A stretch of 38,924 nt of DNA from Azospirillaceae bacterium (lineage in GTDB: Bacteria; Pseudomonadota; Alphaproteobacteria; Azospirillales; Azospirillaceae), in assembly GCA_028281465.1 (NCBI GenBank), contig JANQJV010000038.1, positions 1 to 38,924 of the forward strand. Reading direction: 5' to 3'. The notes under the pieces were generated by a model that saw only the letters and a list, made by a program, of their open reading frames with translations, was not told where the DNA came from and ran no database searches. The position numbers were made by a program, and so were the translations under genes. Shown here one piece after another: positions 8,824 through 16,673 of the stretch. Within the stretch, counting starts at the first letter, position 1. Every line of letters starts with the position of its first letter.

Positions 8824-9993
8824 ATGCCGCCGATCGCATCGCCACCAAACCAGAACGCCGCGCCTGCCATACGGGCCACACCGCTTGCCGCCGGCGAAAC
8901 GGTACTGATCGGACACGAGATTTACCGCCAATCGACATACGGCTCGAAACATCCGCTGTCGATCCCCCGCGTCTCGACGGTCCTGGATCTGGTCCGGGCG
9001 ATGGGTTGGCTGCACGACGACGCATACATCGAAAGCCCGCGCGCGACACCGGCCGACCTGGCCCGCTATCACGACCCGGCCTACATCCAGGCCTTGATCG
9101 ATGCCGAACGCACGCAAAGCCTGGATGCGGAGCGGCGCGTACGGTACAATCTTGGCAAATTCGAAAATCCGATCTTTCCGGAAGTTTTCAGCCGCCCGGC
9201 CACCGCGTCGGGCGCGGCTCAATTGGCGGCGCGCCTGCTGCGCGACCATGGCACGGTGCACAGTCCGGCCGGCGGCACGCACCATGGTCGGCCCAACCGG
9301 GCCAGTGGGTTCTGCTATTTCAACGACCCGGCCCTTGCCATCCTGGGCCTTTTGGATCAGGGCTGTACGCGTGTTGCCTATGTTGACCTGGATGCGCACC
9401 ACGGCGACGGCGTCCAGGATGCCTTCGCCGAGGACGGACGGGTGTTCACGATCTCTGTCCATGAGCATGGCCGCTGGCCGTTCACCGGTGCCGTGGGGGA
9501 TCGGGCCGGCGGATTGGCGCGCAATCTGCCCATGCCGGCCGGCCTGAATGACACCGAACTCGCCCATGTGTGCACCCATGCCCTGGTGCCCTTGGTCACC
9601 ACGTTCGCTCCAGAGGCGCTGGTGCTGCAATGTGGCGCTGATGGGCTGGCTGATGACCCTTTGAGTAAGCTGATGCTGTCCAACCGCGCCATCTGGGACG
9701 CCGCCGCGGCCCTCCTGCCGCTGGCCCCGCGTCGCCTCGTATTGGGCGGCGGCGGCTATAATCCCTGGTCGGTTGGCCGCTGCTGGGCAGGGCTTTGGGC
9801 CATCCTCAACGGAATCGACCCGGCCGTCCCCCCAACCTCGGCGGCCGAAGCCGTGCTGCGCGGCCTTACCTGGAACCGCTCCCAAGGACGCAACCCGCCG
9901 GAGCATTGGTTCACAACACTTGCCGACGCACCTCGGCCTGGACCCGTACGCCCGGCCATCCAACAGGTGGTCGACCAGGTCATGACGCCGTAA
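8824..9993 (+). CDS. Histone-deacetylase-like hydrolase (AcuC/acetylpolyamine amidohydrolase family)
   Basis: About 389 residues. The zinc-dependent deacetylase core is complete: SPAGGTHHGRP with the His-His charge relay, GFCYFNDPALA, YVDLDAHHGDGVQ with the Asp-x-His zinc ligands, QCGADGLADDPLSKL with the third ligand Asp, and GGGGYNP with the catalytic Tyr. Bacterial members act on acetylpolyamines, acetyl-lysine or acetyl-CoA synthetase; the sequence does not decide. ATG 8824 is preferred because the frame before it runs over the terminator at 8707-8750. The gene ends six bases from the stop of the last gene of the opposite-strand cluster. Confidence 0.9.
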   Translation: MPPIASPPNQNAAPAIRATPLAAGETVLIGHEIYRQSTYGSKHPLSIPRVSTVLDLVRAMGWLHDDAYIESPRATPADLARYHDPAYIQALIDAERTQSLDAERRVRYNLGKFENPIFPEVFSRPATASGAAQLAARLLRDHGTVHSPAGGTHHGRPNRASGFCYFNDPALAILGLLDQGCTRVAYVDLDAHHGDGVQDAFAEDGRVFTISVHEHGRWPFTGAVGDRAGGLARNLPMPAGLNDTELAHVCTHALVPLVTTFAPEALVLQCGADGLADDPLSKLMLSNRAIWDAAAALLPLAPRRLVLGGGGYNPWSVGRCWAGLWAILNGIDPAVPPTSAAEAVLRGLTWNRSQGRNPPEHWFTTLADAPRPGPVRPAIQQVVDQVMTP

Positions 9994-9999
9994 CCCGAC

Positions 10000-10560
10000 T
10001 CACTTGGCGACCTGGAGGTTCAATACCGTGAGCATCCAGGATTGCAGACGCAGGTCGTCCAGTACGTCATCAAGCTCGTCCACGAATTCCGCATAGCTCA
10101 TGGCGAATTTCGCGATGGCCCCCCCGGTGGACTGGCGCGCGAACGGCAAGGTCAGCGGGTGATCGGAGCCCACCAGCACAAAGCTCTCCAGACCTGCCGG
10201 TGCCGAAAAGATGAAGCGGCTATGCCCCCGCACGGACGGAAACTGCGCGTGAGCATGGGCGTTGACGAACTGGTTTTCCATCAAGACCTGTGGTTGGCCG
10301 GACGCATCGACGAGAAACAGCGTCAGGTAGCTGTTCCGACTGGCGCGCATACCAATCGACACCGGATCGCCCAAACGCGGACGCTGCGGCATGAGCGACC
10401 ACATCTGGAGATCGAACGGTCGCCGGGCGTTCTCCAGCTCGGCCAACTCGGTACGGAGCTGCGCCACCTGCACCGCCCGCTCTAACCCTGCGCCGATGGC
10501 AGAGGCCGGCGCCGACAAAAAGGCGAGAGTCAGGAGAACAGTAAGACCACGAATGCCCAT
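10000..10560 (-). CDS. Exported DUF4384 domain protein (cluster gene 10)
   Basis: 186 residues. Signal peptide at 1-25 (MGIRGLTVLLTLAFLSAPASA). The middle is a DUF4384 beta-sandwich: PRLGDPVSIGMRASRNSYLT, LFLVDASGQPQVLMENQFVN, then FIFSAPAGLESFVLVGSDHPL. The C-terminus (YAEFVDELDDVLDDLRLQSW) is an amphipathic helix similar in place to the last helix of the DUF4384 proteins upstream. ATG 10560 is preceded by GGAG at suitable spacing; an ATG at 10587 is less likely. It is the last gene of the minus-strand cluster and ends almost against the deacetylase gene, so no separate terminator fits between them. Confidence 0.75.
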   Translation of the reverse strand: MGIRGLTVLLTLAFLSAPASAIGAGLERAVQVAQLRTELAELENARRPFDLQMWSLMPQRPRLGDPVSIGMRASRNSYLTLFLVDASGQPQVLMENQFVNAHAHAQFPSVRGHSRFIFSAPAGLESFVLVGSDHPLTLPFARQSTGGAIAKFAMSYAEFVDELDDVLDDLRLQSWMLTVLNLQVAK

Positions 10561-10685
10561 ACGACTCACTCCAACAGAATCAAGCACATCCCGCTCCGAC
10601 TGGAATCACCCACCGGACGCGGCAACGGCCTAAACCGCCGCCGTTAACCGGTGCACCTCGGCCTCAGACTGGACCCGGGGGCCCG

Positions 10686-11297
10686 TCAATACGTGCCGGA
10701 CACGGCAACTTCGACACGGCGGTTGCGCCCATCCGTCGGCGGACTGTGGCGCGGCGACGACTCACCTCTGCCGAACGCCTGCAATCGCCCACCAGGAATG
10801 CCCCATTGGTTGTTCAAGTACTGGCGGACAGACAGCGCTCGTCGGTAGGACAGGTCACGGTTATAGGATGCACTTCCTGTCGAATCGGTGTGACCCACCA
10901 ACGCGAACCGGTAGCTAGCCAATTGCTGGCTGTTCAGTGCCGGGCCGATCTTGTCCAGCCATCGCCGCGCATCGGCGTTGATGCGGTCGGAATTGTAGTC
11001 GAACGGAATGCTCAGACCAGCAGTACGCCGCTGCGATTCTGGAATTTCCGAGATATTGCGTGCGAGCCCGGGCGACGGCAACAACGCATCAATGATCTCG
11101 TTGCTCTCCGGCAGATAGTCGAACTGCCGATACAGCGGCGCATCGTCGGCCGGGGCGGGTGCCGGCGCGGCAGATGGTGTGGAATTGAGCAATTGGTTGA
11201 TGATGTCGTCCTGGGTCTGCGCCCGGGGCGCGTCACACCACGCCAACATCACGGCAAGCCCGCCAACGAGCGTCACTGATAGGGTCATTTTCTTCAT
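10686..11297 (-). CDS. OmpA family peptidoglycan-binding protein (cluster gene 9)
   Basis: 203 residues; ATG 11297 follows a perfect AAGGAGG. Signal peptide at 1-26 (MKKMTLSVTLVGGLAVMLAW...ARA). A Pro/Ala-rich linker precedes an OmpA C-terminal domain: IPFDYNSDRINADARRWLDK, FALVGHTDSTGSASYNRDLS with the conserved GHTD, YRRALSVRQYL, FGRGESSPR, and NRRVEV, which carries the Arg that binds diaminopimelate. It should therefore be anchored non-covalently to the cell wall in the periplasm. A second OmpA protein lies in the same cluster at 18329-19270. Confidence 0.88.
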   Translation of the reverse strand: MKKMTLSVTLVGGLAVMLAWCDAPRAQTQDDIINQLLNSTPSAAPAPAPADDAPLYRQFDYLPESNEIIDALLPSPGLARNISEIPESQRRTAGLSIPFDYNSDRINADARRWLDKIGPALNSQQLASYRFALVGHTDSTGSASYNRDLSYRRALSVRQYLNNQWGIPGGRLQAFGRGESSPRHSPPTDGRNRRVEVAVSGTY

Positions 11298-11436
11298 AGC
11301 GAACCTCCTTTTGTATATTTTCCTTGCATGGGTCTGCGAACCAAGCCTCAAGACCCCCGTTGACACAACCCGCTGAACAAACTTACCCGACCGGCAGGCG
11401 GAGGCGACACGAACCGGCCCATCGGCGCGGGCCGCT

Positions 11437-12123
11437 TCAACGAATTTCGTAGTCGACGACGGTCCCGGTCCAATTTCGTCCGATCGGCCCCAGATCCCGC
11501 TCGACTGCCCGAATCAGCTCGACCGCCAACAGCCGAAGCGGGTCCGCGTCCGGGACCGGCGGCGCCGATCCGGACTGCCGCTGTTGGACACCGAAACCGC
11601 GTGTCGTTGCGAGTGGTGCGGCATCAGCCGTGCGACCCAACGCGCGAATCGTGTGCTGCTGCGAGACATCCTCCCGCGTCACCATGCCGAACAGCAACCC
11701 GCGACCGACCGGCTCACTGGCATGGAAGTCGAACCCATAGGATTCATCCGGGATCAAAACCGCCTCACCGCGGGACACACGGTGGTCGTGCCGGCTTTGC
11801 CGGGAGAACCGGTTGGGAAAGATCAGGTCGACGGTTCGATCCGCCTTGATGTCGAAGACGAGCAGATAGCCCGGACGGTCGCTGCGAATGCGGAATTGCA
11901 CCTTGTCGCCCAAACGCACGATGCTCTGCGACACGATTTCAATGATCAGGGGCGCATCACGCATGCGCGGTGCGAACCCTCGTTCGTCGAGTTGGAACTC
12001 GGCGGGCAGACCCGTCGGTCCTTCCGGCACACGATCCAGTGCGGCAACAGCGGTCCCAGACCCCAGCCCAGCGACCGCCGAAACCGTCAACGCCAACACG
12101 CAGGCGATCGCGGTGAAGCGCAT
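11437..12123 (-). CDS. Exported DUF4384 domain protein (cluster gene 8)
   Basis: 228 residues with a signal peptide (MRFTAIACVLALTVSAVAGL...AVA). The DUF4384 domain occupies roughly residues 60-170: IVRLGDKVQFRIRSDRPGYL, LVFDIKADRTVDLIFPNRFS, and a closing strand VGRGLLFGMVTRED. It is most similar within the window to the C-terminal domain of the metacaspase at 13789 (both have ...IPD-SYGFDF...). A C-terminal helix ends in a strand-like tail (WTGTVVDYEIR, compare LAYERYAIER of that metacaspase). ATG preceded by GGGAGGGTGGC. The protein looks like a free-standing version of the peptidase's own non-catalytic domain. Confidence 0.78.
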   Translation of the reverse strand: MRFTAIACVLALTVSAVAGLGSGTAVAALDRVPEGPTGLPAEFQLDERGFAPRMRDAPLIIEIVSQSIVRLGDKVQFRIRSDRPGYLLVFDIKADRTVDLIFPNRFSRQSRHDHRVSRGEAVLIPDESYGFDFHASEPVGRGLLFGMVTREDVSQQHTIRALGRTADAAPLATTRGFGVQQRQSGSAPPVPDADPLRLLAVELIRAVERDLGPIGRNWTGTVVDYEIR

Positions 12124-12200
12124 GCCACCCTCCCAACGCTTGTCTCGTTCCCCCGTGACCGGTCGCCACCTGGATCGCCACCATTGGCAGCTCCAGCCGG

Positions 12201-13637
12201 TTACCCATTGGCGGTGCCGAGCCGGGTGATCTGGCCGACAAACAGCAGGGCACCGCTGTCGACATGCTGCAGCGCCAGCACAAACGGGCGATCGAACGCC
12301 AATGTGAACCCGGGGCGATGGAAGGCCCGCGACAGAAGGACGGCGGTTGCCGCCGCTGCCGTGGTGCCGGCTTCGTCCACATCCAGCGCAATCTTGTGCA
12401 AGACCGAGGAAACAACCAATCGCCCTCCGGCCGCCACCATGCCGCTATAGTCGGCGTCTTCGGCAAGCGCCGGCGCCAACCCGAGCCCTGCCAGCACATG
12501 TTTCAGTTCAGCCGCATAGTCGAGGGAAAAGCGCGGCACGGTGACGATCCCGGGACTCGACGCATAGGCCGACTGATCGAGCCAGCTACCGTACGCCGCC
12601 GCCTGCGCAAGCACGGTTGCCGGTGTCTCTCCTTCGGCCGGCAGAACAAGCACCATGGTCACGTCGCCCTCATAGGGCAGTCGCACCGCCCGGAACGAGT
12701 CGGCTGCCAAATAGGCATAGCTGCCGTCGCCCCGCATCATCGGAACCGTGGCGTCCGACCCGTCCGCGTTGTGGAAGGTGCCGTCGGCGGTTGCCGCCGG
12801 ATCGAACGGCCGCTGCCAACTGCCGTGGAAATACAGCGCATTGAGGATGACCGCAGCCAAGTCACCGCCGCTCTCGGGGATGATGCTGTCAATCTTGTCC
12901 TTGGTGTGCTCGGCCACCCAGGCGTTGATGGCCTGGCGCGTTTCGGTCAGGGATAGGTCCGCTGTCTCGATGCGGGCACCGAAGGTGCCCGTGACCTGCG
13001 CCACGAAATCGTTCCGAAACCGCACCCGCGGATGCGCCCACAATCCGTTGGCGGACAGCACCTCGTCACCATCACTGGTCGAAAGCTGCGCATCCAGACG
13101 AGCCAATGCCGCGCCGGACTCGGTCAGGGCCGTCTCACCGGTCCCAAAAAACCCGGAGAACGCCGCCGCCGTATCGCCGGCTGCCCCTTGGGCAAGAATC
13201 ATCAACGCCGACACGACGCTGTACGGCGAGACCACCACCGGCTCCGATGGCGTCGCCTCAGCCAGAGCCGCCGCTAACGCCAACCCCGGCGCATTCACGA
13301 TGCCGGCCGCCGAGGAGTCTGCCGCCACCGATGGTGCCATCGCGGCAACCGTGGCGTTGAGCGCTTTGGTGACCTCGGCAACCCCGAGTTCCACAGCGTC
13401 CGACGTCGCATCGGCGGCGGCGGCGGCGGCGGCCGCGGCGGCAGCGGTCTCCGCTGCTCCGCTCACCGTCCGGCGCACGTCTTCGGGAATGGTCGCCTCC
13501 AACACGTCGATCACGGACCCGACATCTTCGGCCTCGGTGCGGGTCACCGTTTCAGCGGCCTGGGCCTGCGGCCCGGCGAGAGCAGCGACGACCCAGGCGA
13601 TCGCCAACAACCGCAGCGACGAGTCAAGCGACACCAT
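12201..13637 (-). CDS. Exported serpin (cluster gene 7)
   Basis: 478 residues. ATG 13637 is preceded by GAGGAGGATCACC; the longer frame to 13847 has no support. A signal peptide is followed by a low-complexity region with a run of Ala. The rest is a full serpin: SPYSVVSALMILAQGA, INAWVAEHTKDKIDSII, AVILNALYFHGSWQRPF, LHKIALDVDEAGTTAAAATA as breach and hinge, and FTLAFDRPFVLALQHVDSGA with ILFVG-like ending LLFVGQI. The hinge is inhibitory in type (Gly-Thr-Thr-Ala-Ala-Ala-Ala-Thr). Counting from Glu422 as P17, P1 is Ala438 and P2 is Arg437; with a 16-residue loop Arg437 would be P1. Serpins are suicide inhibitors of Ser and Cys proteases. Its place among three caspase-fold genes suggests they are its targets. 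Confidence 0.93.
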   Translation of the reverse strand: MVSLDSSLRLLAIAWVVAALAGPQAQAAETVTRTEAEDVGSVIDVLEATIPEDVRRTVSGAAETAAAAAAAAAAADATSDAVELGVAEVTKALNATVAAMAPSVAADSSAAGIVNAPGLALAAALAEATPSEPVVVSPYSVVSALMILAQGAAGDTAAAFSGFFGTGETALTESGAALARLDAQLSTSDGDEVLSANGLWAHPRVRFRNDFVAQVTGTFGARIETADLSLTETRQAINAWVAEHTKDKIDSIIPESGGDLAAVILNALYFHGSWQRPFDPAATADGTFHNADGSDATVPMMRGDGSYAYLAADSFRAVRLPYEGDVTMVLVLPAEGETPATVLAQAAAYGSWLDQSAYASSPGIVTVPRFSLDYAAELKHVLAGLGLAPALAEDADYSGMVAAGGRLVVSSVLHKIALDVDEAGTTAAAATAVLLSRAFHRPGFTLAFDRPFVLALQHVDSGALLFVGQITRLGTANG

Positions 13638-13788
13638 GGTGATCCTCCTCATACATCGCAGCATTTTTCGGCGGACGGGACTCCCGCGCTGCGGATCGAA
13701 AATGCGACAACTCGAAAAATCCGGGCAGCCCATTTGCCGGCCCGGAGCGAGAAACCGCAGCGGACATCCCCGCATCCCCGCCCTGACA

Positions 13789-15336
13789 TTACCGCTCGAT
13801 CGCATAGCGCTCGTACGCCAGATTCCAGTCGACGCCGCGGCTCTCAAGCTGGTCGCTCCAGGTGGCGATCAGGCTCTGCGCCAGACCAGCCACATACCCA
13901 CCGGGCATCTTGATCGGCTCGAAACCGCGATTCTGGCCGGCCAAGCTACTCAGATCGACCGGATCCGCAGTCACGATGGCCACCAACACGCCTTCGCCGG
14001 TCGGTGGCTGGGCAACGAAATCGAAACCGTAAGAGGCATCGGGAATGGTCACGAATCGGCCGGCCACGATGCGGCGGTCAGCGTTGGTCCGGTCGGAAAA
14101 CGGATTCGGGAAGAGCTGCACCACCTGGTTATCGGCCGTGACGTCGAGCACCAGCAGATAGCCATCGATGGCGGAGGTGAGGCGGAACTGCACCGTGTCG
14201 CCCAGTCGTACGCGAGCGCTCGGTAGGATTTCGATGTCCAATGCCGACGACACGTTCGGCTTGCCCAACGTGTCAGTGACCTGGCCGGCGGTGTTACCCG
14301 CCGTGGTCAGGGTCACGATGTCGCGACCGAGGTAGTCTTCGGGCGCCTCCAAGGTTGGGGTCAGATGGCCACCGTTGGCCTGACAGTCGCGCGCCCCGAC
14401 ACCCTGGCAATACGCTGCCGATTCCGTTCGCAGGTAGTCCAGAAGTTCGGCATGGCTGATAATGCCGTTGCCGTTGCGGTCCGCCTCACCGCCGGACACA
14501 CCACGCACGAAGCGCCGTGTGAACACCCCCTGATAAGGGTCCGTGCCGCGCTCCACCAAGGCGACCTGGGTTGGCGTCACCGCCGTCCAGACAACATGGG
14601 TGCCATCGCTGGGCACGAAACTTTCTTCCCGGGCCCGGGCCGCCATGGCCGCATCGCCGCTGCCCGACCGGGTCAAGGCCGCCGCCAACGACCGGCTGGC
14701 ACCACCCCGCGTCAGGCCGCCCATGGCCATGGACAGAAACGGTTCGAACATCGGCGTGCGCAGAAAGCTCACCTCCGCCGGGCCAGGACCGACGGTCGAG
14801 CGTGAGATGGTGCCGGAATGGCAGGCATCGACGAAGATCACCGCATGGCGGTCGTGCAGGCGCTGGAACAGGGCGCTGATCTCATCATCGGTGACCATGT
14901 TCAAAACTCTGCCGTCGCGCAGTTCCGTATCCCATGACACCAGGGTTTCATCCAGCTCATCGTCTTCGTCGCCGTCTGTGTCCGGCTGCTGGGCGCCGTG
15001 GCCGGAGTAGCTGAAGAACACGCGGTCGCCTGGCCGTGTGCCACTAATCAGCCAGTCCTCGATGGCGGTCAGGATGCCGGTCTTGGATGCCTGTTCGTTG
15101 AACAGTGTCCGGATCTGGTCGGGCCGGAAGCCCAAGTTGGACTGCAACAATCTCTGCAGGTTGCGCGCATCGGTGGTGGAAGACTCGGGCGGCAAATCGA
15201 GCCGATCCAACCGATAATCATCGATCGCCACCAGAAGCGCCCGCCCTTGCCCGGACGACGGCTGGGCCAGCACCCCCCTCTCGGCGGCTGAAGCGACGCC
15301 GAGGCAGGCCAACAGGACCGCATTCACCAAGCGCAT
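13789..15336 (-). CDS. Metacaspase-like peptidase with EF-hand loop and DUF4384 (cluster gene 6)
   Basis: 515 residues; ATG 15336 follows AAAGGGA. Signal peptide at 1-24. Caspase-fold domain: ALLVAIDDYRLDRLDLPPES, YSGHGAQQ with His113, an acidic loop (DTDGDEDDELDET) like the calcium site of type I metacaspases, VIFVDACHSGT with Cys172, and VVWTAVTPTQVALV. Residues 286-297 (DRNGNGIISHAE) form a canonical EF-hand loop inside an insertion. A DUF4384 domain follows (RVRLGDTVQFRLTSAIDGYL, VVQLFPNPFS, IPDASYGFDF). Metacaspases usually cut after Arg or Lys and need calcium. The protein should act in the periplasm. Directly followed by the serpin gene, 151 bases downstream. Confidence 0.9.
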   Translation of the reverse strand: MRLVNAVLLACLGVASAAERGVLAQPSSGQGRALLVAIDDYRLDRLDLPPESSTTDARNLQRLLQSNLGFRPDQIRTLFNEQASKTGILTAIEDWLISGTRPGDRVFFSYSGHGAQQPDTDGDEDDELDETLVSWDTELRDGRVLNMVTDDEISALFQRLHDRHAVIFVDACHSGTISRSTVGPGPAEVSFLRTPMFEPFLSMAMGGLTRGGASRSLAAALTRSGSGDAAMAARAREESFVPSDGTHVVWTAVTPTQVALVERGTDPYQGVFTRRFVRGVSGGEADRNGNGIISHAELLDYLRTESAAYCQGVGARDCQANGGHLTPTLEAPEDYLGRDIVTLTTAGNTAGQVTDTLGKPNVSSALDIEILPSARVRLGDTVQFRLTSAIDGYLLVLDVTADNQVVQLFPNPFSDRTNADRRIVAGRFVTIPDASYGFDFVAQPPTGEGVLVAIVTADPVDLSSLAGQNRGFEPIKMPGGYVAGLAQSLIATWSDQLESRGVDWNLAYERYAIER

Positions 15337-15442
15337 TGCCAATCCCTTTCTGAACCGCCGGGTTGCCCGCGGCGGACCCGGACCGGTGGCGGCCGGGCGG
15401 TCAGCCTCCCAGCCCACAGTTTCCGGTCCGGAACCCCGAAGT

Positions 15443-16540
15443 CTACTGCATGACCAACACTTGCACCTCGGTCTGGGCCATGGTGCCTTGTGATTGGGTC
15501 TGCAACATATTGATGTCGCGGGTCACGGCCTCGCCGTTGCCCAGCGGTTGAAAGGCGTTGGTCTGGAAGTTCATCTGCCCGGACAAGGCCGTCTGACCAT
15601 CGGTCCGGCACAAGGCAATCAAACGCTCGGTCCCCGGCGGGCCACCGAGCTGGAACTGCACCGGGCTGTTGGGCGGCGGCAAAGCCACCGTGACTCCGGC
15701 CGGGATCTGGTTGTTGGTGTGAAACCGGTTGGGAAACAGCACCGTACTGTTGCCGGTCGTGCCGATGTTGACCAGGGTCAAGGTACAGGGCCGATCCGCG
15801 GTCACAAAGATGCGCATCACGTCACCGAGCCGGTAGGCCGGCTTGTCCGTGGTCACCTGTAGTCGGGCAACCGATTGCCCCGGCTGCACCGGTTGGATCG
15901 GCTGCACCGCGGCCACCGGCGTTTGACTGCCCGGTACCGAAACCTGGATCACCTTGTCCGCCTGGCCCCATTGCACCTGCGGTGCCTGATTGACCACCGT
16001 GTTGATGTCGCGCGTGAGCTGACCCGATCCCCCTTCCGCACTGCGGAAGATGCCGGTTTGGTTGGCCTGACTCGCCTGCAGCACGTCGATCGGCTGCGTC
16101 GATGCCAACACTTTAATCAGTTCGGTCCCCGGCGGACCTCCCAGCTGCAAGCTGTAGGGCGCATTCGGCCCCGGAAGCTGAAGCGTCTGGTTAGCTGGCA
16201 CGTAGTTGTCGCGATGCCGAGCGTTCGGAAACACCATCCTGGTGCGGCCCGATGTCCCGACATTCAACACCGTGATGTACGCATCCTTGCTCGTCTGCAC
16301 CCACATCTGCATCGACTGGCCCAAGGCGTAGCGTCCGTCTGCCCGATCCAGCCAGACATGCACCGTGAGGTCAGACGCCGGAACCTGGATGTCGAAAATC
16401 TGTTGCTGGTCGCCCGTGAGAATGTCACGACTCAGCGGCTGCGCGGTCGCCGGACCGGTCCCAACCACACCCCACAGCACTGCGACCAAGAGGCCACCGG
16501 CCAAAGCCCAACGGGCAGGATCGAAAGTGCCTGATGTCAT
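15443..16540 (-). CDS. Exported tandem DUF4384 protein (cluster gene 5)
   Basis: About 365 residues; ATG 16540 follows GGGGGGAAATCC. Signal peptide to about residue 34 (...GPATAQ). Two DUF4384-type domains in tandem: first with SMQMWVQTSKDAYITVLNVG, RMVFPNARHRDNYVPANQTL and PYSLQLGGPPGTELIKVLAS; second with VMRIFVTADRPCTLTLVNIG, TVLFPNRFHTNNQIPAGVTV and PVQFQLGGPPGTERLIALCR. The shared LGGPPGTE block shows internal duplication. A Gln/Pro-rich linker lies between them. No enzyme motif is seen; a binding or scaffold role is likely. Confidence 0.78.
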   Translation of the reverse strand: MTSGTFDPARWALAGGLLVAVLWGVVGTGPATAQPLSRDILTGDQQQIFDIQVPASDLTVHVWLDRADGRYALGQSMQMWVQTSKDAYITVLNVGTSGRTRMVFPNARHRDNYVPANQTLQLPGPNAPYSLQLGGPPGTELIKVLASTQPIDVLQASQANQTGIFRSAEGGSGQLTRDINTVVNQAPQVQWGQADKVIQVSVPGSQTPVAAVQPIQPVQPGQSVARLQVTTDKPAYRLGDVMRIFVTADRPCTLTLVNIGTTGNSTVLFPNRFHTNNQIPAGVTVALPPPNSPVQFQLGGPPGTERLIALCRTDGQTALSGQMNFQTNAFQPLGNGEAVTRDINMLQTQSQGTMAQTEVQVLVMQ

Positions 16541-16673
16541 GGATTTCCCCCCTCTACCATCGAATCGGACCACGCCCCATCGATCGGGCGGGTATTGGCT
16601 TGTTCGTGTTGCCTCGACGTGGCCCGCTTCGGACCCCAACCGCCGCACCGGTGAACCGTCCCACACCGGTCAG

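Noticed and set aside
13403..13450. GCG-type triplet run within the serpin gene
   Set aside because: Encodes a poly-Ala stretch in the low-complexity N-terminal region; readily explained by triplet slippage in GC-rich DNA rather than a functional element.
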